Shown: one piece after another, positions 62,554 to 64,000 of the stretch
How the letters are laid out: every line of letters begins with the position of its first letter
Numbering within the stretch: the stretch's first letter is position 1
Assembly (NCBI RefSeq): GCF_004348995.1
Contig: NZ_SMKQ01000015.1
Coordinates: 19,416-83,415 of the forward strand
Source of the DNA: Nonomuraea terrae
GTDB taxonomy: Bacteria > Actinomycetota > Actinomycetes > Streptosporangiales > Streptosporangiaceae
Direction of reading: 5' to 3'
Length of the DNA: 64,000 nucleotides
Position numbers and translations under genes: made by a program
Notes under the pieces: model-generated
The model's input: the letters and a program-made list of their open reading frames with translations, nothing else
Databases searched by the model: none
What the model was told of the DNA's origin: nothing

Positions 62554-64000
62554 TCATATGGGGTCGGGACCCACAGTCTCGGTGGTCGATGTGTGGCCGA
62601 GCCGGTGCAGGCGGAGCGCGAGCTGGATTTCCAAGGCTCGCTCGGGCTCCAGCCAGCCGTCGCCGAGCAGCTTGCCGATCCGGTCGAGCCGCTGGGTGAC
62701 GGTGTTGACGTGGATGTGCATGGCCTCGGCCGTACGGGAGGGAGAGCCGCCCGAGCCGAAGTACGCGGCCAGCGTGGCGACCAGCGCGGTGCCCCGGCGG
62801 GCGTCGTAGTCGACCACCGCGCCCAGCACCCGGCGGACGAAACCGCGCACGTCGCGCCCGTCGCCGACGAGCAGCCCGAGGAAGCCCAGCTCGGCCGCGC
62901 TCGCGCCGTCGCCGGCCCGGCCGAGCGCGATCAGCGCCTCGGCGCACCGCCGTGCCTCCTGGTAGGCCGCCGCGACCTCCTGGCCGCGCACGTCGCACGC
63001 GCCCGCCGTGGCGGGAGTGTGCAGGGACGCGCTCAGCTCGGCCGCGGCCCGCTGCGCGGCCGCGCCCGCGTTCCGGCCCGGCAGCAGCAGCACCACCTCG
63101 TCGCCCCGGCCCGCGGCCAGCCCGTGCCGCATCGTGGCCTGCGACGACGCCCAGAACGCGGCCCGCTCCCGCTGGCCGCCGTGCTTGAGCACCACCACGA
63201 CGTGCGGCGCGCCCAGGTCGACGCCTAACCTGCGGGCGCGGTCGGCCAGGCCGGGGGAGCCGGGCCGGCTGATCAGGTCGTCCAGCAGCTCGCCCCTGAC
63301 GCGGCCCTCCGCCTCGGCCACGCTCCTGCGGAACAGCAGCAGCAGCGCGCACACCAGCGCCGCCCGCTCCAGGATGCGCTCGTCCGCGTCGTCGCTGCGC
63401 AGGATGAGCGTGCACAGCGGCTCGCCGCCGACGTCCACGGACGCGATCAGCAGGTCGCCACGGCGCACCGTGCGGCCCAGCGCCCGTGACGCCTGCGCCG
63501 CCTCGAACACCCCGGCGTCGAGCTCGCCCACGTCGCCGCTGATCGCCCGGCCGAGGTCGTCGAGCACGGCCAGCGACCCGCCGAGCACGTCGGTCACCAC
63601 GGCGGCGACGTCCTCGATGCCGCCGCCGCGCAGCACCAGCGAGGTCATCCGGTCGTGGGCCATCGCGGCCCGCTCGACCGCCTCGCCGTGCTCCCTGACC
63701 GTCCTGTGCGCGTGGGAGAGCTCCTCCAGGGCGTTCCTGGTCTCCTGCAGCAGGCGGGCGTTGTCGATCGCGACGGCGGCGTGCGCGGCCAGACTGGCCA
63801 GCAGCGACACCTCCTCCTGGTGGAACGGCCGCGCGCTGCGGTTGGCCGCCATCAGCACGCCGATCACCCGCTGACCGAGCCGCAGCGGCACGCCGAGGAT
63901 CGCGACCAGGCCCTCCTCGTGCACGGCCTCGTCGATGTCGTCCTTGTGGCGGAAGCGGGCGTCGGCGAAGTAGTCGGCGGTCGCGTACGGCACCGCGGTC
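62554..64000 (-). CDS. GAF-PucR family transcriptional regulator (5' end cut)
   Basis: At least 480 aa; the frame is open to the window edge. A GAF domain comes first (GVPLRLGQRVIGVLMAANR, FHQEEVSLLASLAAHAAVAIDNARLLQETRNALEEL), then a coiled-coil and a GGDEF-like central region. The C-terminal PucR helix-turn-helix is LVATLAAYFGSGGSPSRTAEAMHIHVNTVTQRLDRIGKLL. PucR/CdaR regulators usually activate nearby catabolic genes when their substrate is present. The transporter and two hydrolases follow on the same strand. Confidence 0.92.
   Translation of the reverse strand, partial: TAVPYATADYFADARFRHKDDIDEAVHEEGLVAILGVPLRLGQRVIGVLMAANRSARPFHQEEVSLLASLAAHAAVAIDNARLLQETRNALEELSHAHRTVREHGEAVERAAMAHDRMTSLVLRGGGIEDVAAVVTDVLGGSLAVLDDLGRAISGDVGELDAGVFEAAQASRALGRTVRRGDLLIASVDVGGEPLCTLILRSDDADERILERAALVCALLLLFRRSVAEAEGRVRGELLDDLISRPGSPGLADRARRLGVDLGAPHVVVVLKHGGQRERAAFWASSQATMRHGLAAGRGDEVVLLLPGRNAGAAAQRAAAELSASLHTPATAGACDVRGQEVAAAYQEARRCAEALIALGRAGDGASAAELGFLGLLVGDGRDVRGFVRRVLGAVVDYDARRGTALVATLAAYFGSGGSPSRTAEAMHIHVNTVTQRLDRIGKLLGDGWLEPERALEIQLALRLHRLGHTSTTETVGPDPI

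Overview
The window is chromosomal DNA from a high-GC actinobacterium. Third codon positions are almost all G or C. GTG and TTG starts are common, and several genes look leaderless. Actinobacterial marker genes are present: mycothiol conjugate amidase (mca), DUF501, DUF4307, an F420-type PPOX protein, a two-CBS-domain cystathionine beta-synthase, a BTAD/AfsR-like regulator and GTP-dependent PEP carboxykinase. The mix (DUF6292, TIGR04222-like protein, ROK, FIST, DUF4287) points to Streptosporangiales, perhaps Nonomuraea or a relative. That placement is inference. There is no insertion sequence, prophage, integrase, CRISPR array or rRNA operon.

Layout. 1-2657: end of enolase, then the division operon ftsB-like / DUF501 / ppx. 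2832-6170: a secreted three-repeat protein, a PadR/HAAS-domain pair with a palindromic operator, and a family-5 uracil-DNA glycosylase. 6210-8815: type II NADH dehydrogenase behind a textbook Rex operator, a double-ACT protein, a peptide deformylase whose catalytic Glu is Gln, and a tRNA with anticodon UAA but a class I fold. 8816-17133: Bax-inhibitor-like membrane protein, small DUF4287 gene, PPOX protein, thiolase, PQQ-like beta-propeller lipoprotein, SGNH hydrolase, cystathionine beta-synthase and an IRED-type oxidoreductase. 17197-24488: BTAD/NB-ARC/TPR regulator overlapping an orphan histidine kinase tail to tail, cystathionine gamma-synthase, small membrane proteins and a GNAT enzyme. 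24526-34779: VWA protein / lipoprotein / MoxR-like ATPase, FIST sensor, ROK kinase with a long insert, M1 peptidase, and 4-hydroxyphenylpyruvate dioxygenase divergent from an Lrp/AsnC regulator.

34876-47340: class A PBP, DUF255 thioredoxin-like protein, the mca / DUF4307 / greA block, an NlpC/P60 hydrolase with a 12-bp repeat array at its start, and pckG behind three GntR/DasR-type operator matches. 47451-49616 is the most interesting block. A membrane protein with a Cys/Gly-rich C-terminal tail is tightly linked to a DUF692 (MNIO) enzyme and a small partner protein, which looks like a compact post-translational modification cassette. 49669-64000: a lipocalin-like protein, a Z-isoprenyl diphosphate synthase, PIN-PhoH, a response regulator / kinase / GerMN-type lipoprotein operon, a lytic transglycosylase behind a consensus CRP site, a family 2 glycosyltransferase, and a PucR-type regulator / MHS transporter / two alpha-beta hydrolases gene set that is probably catabolic.

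Cys metabolism links several parts: CBS and CGS give transsulfuration, mca belongs to mycothiol metabolism, and the MNIO cassette probably acts on Cys. Redox (Rex) and carbon-state (CRP-type, DasR-type) sites suggest that ndh, the wall hydrolase and pckG are controlled by global metabolic regulators encoded elsewhere. All assignments come from reading the sequence; no database search was run.
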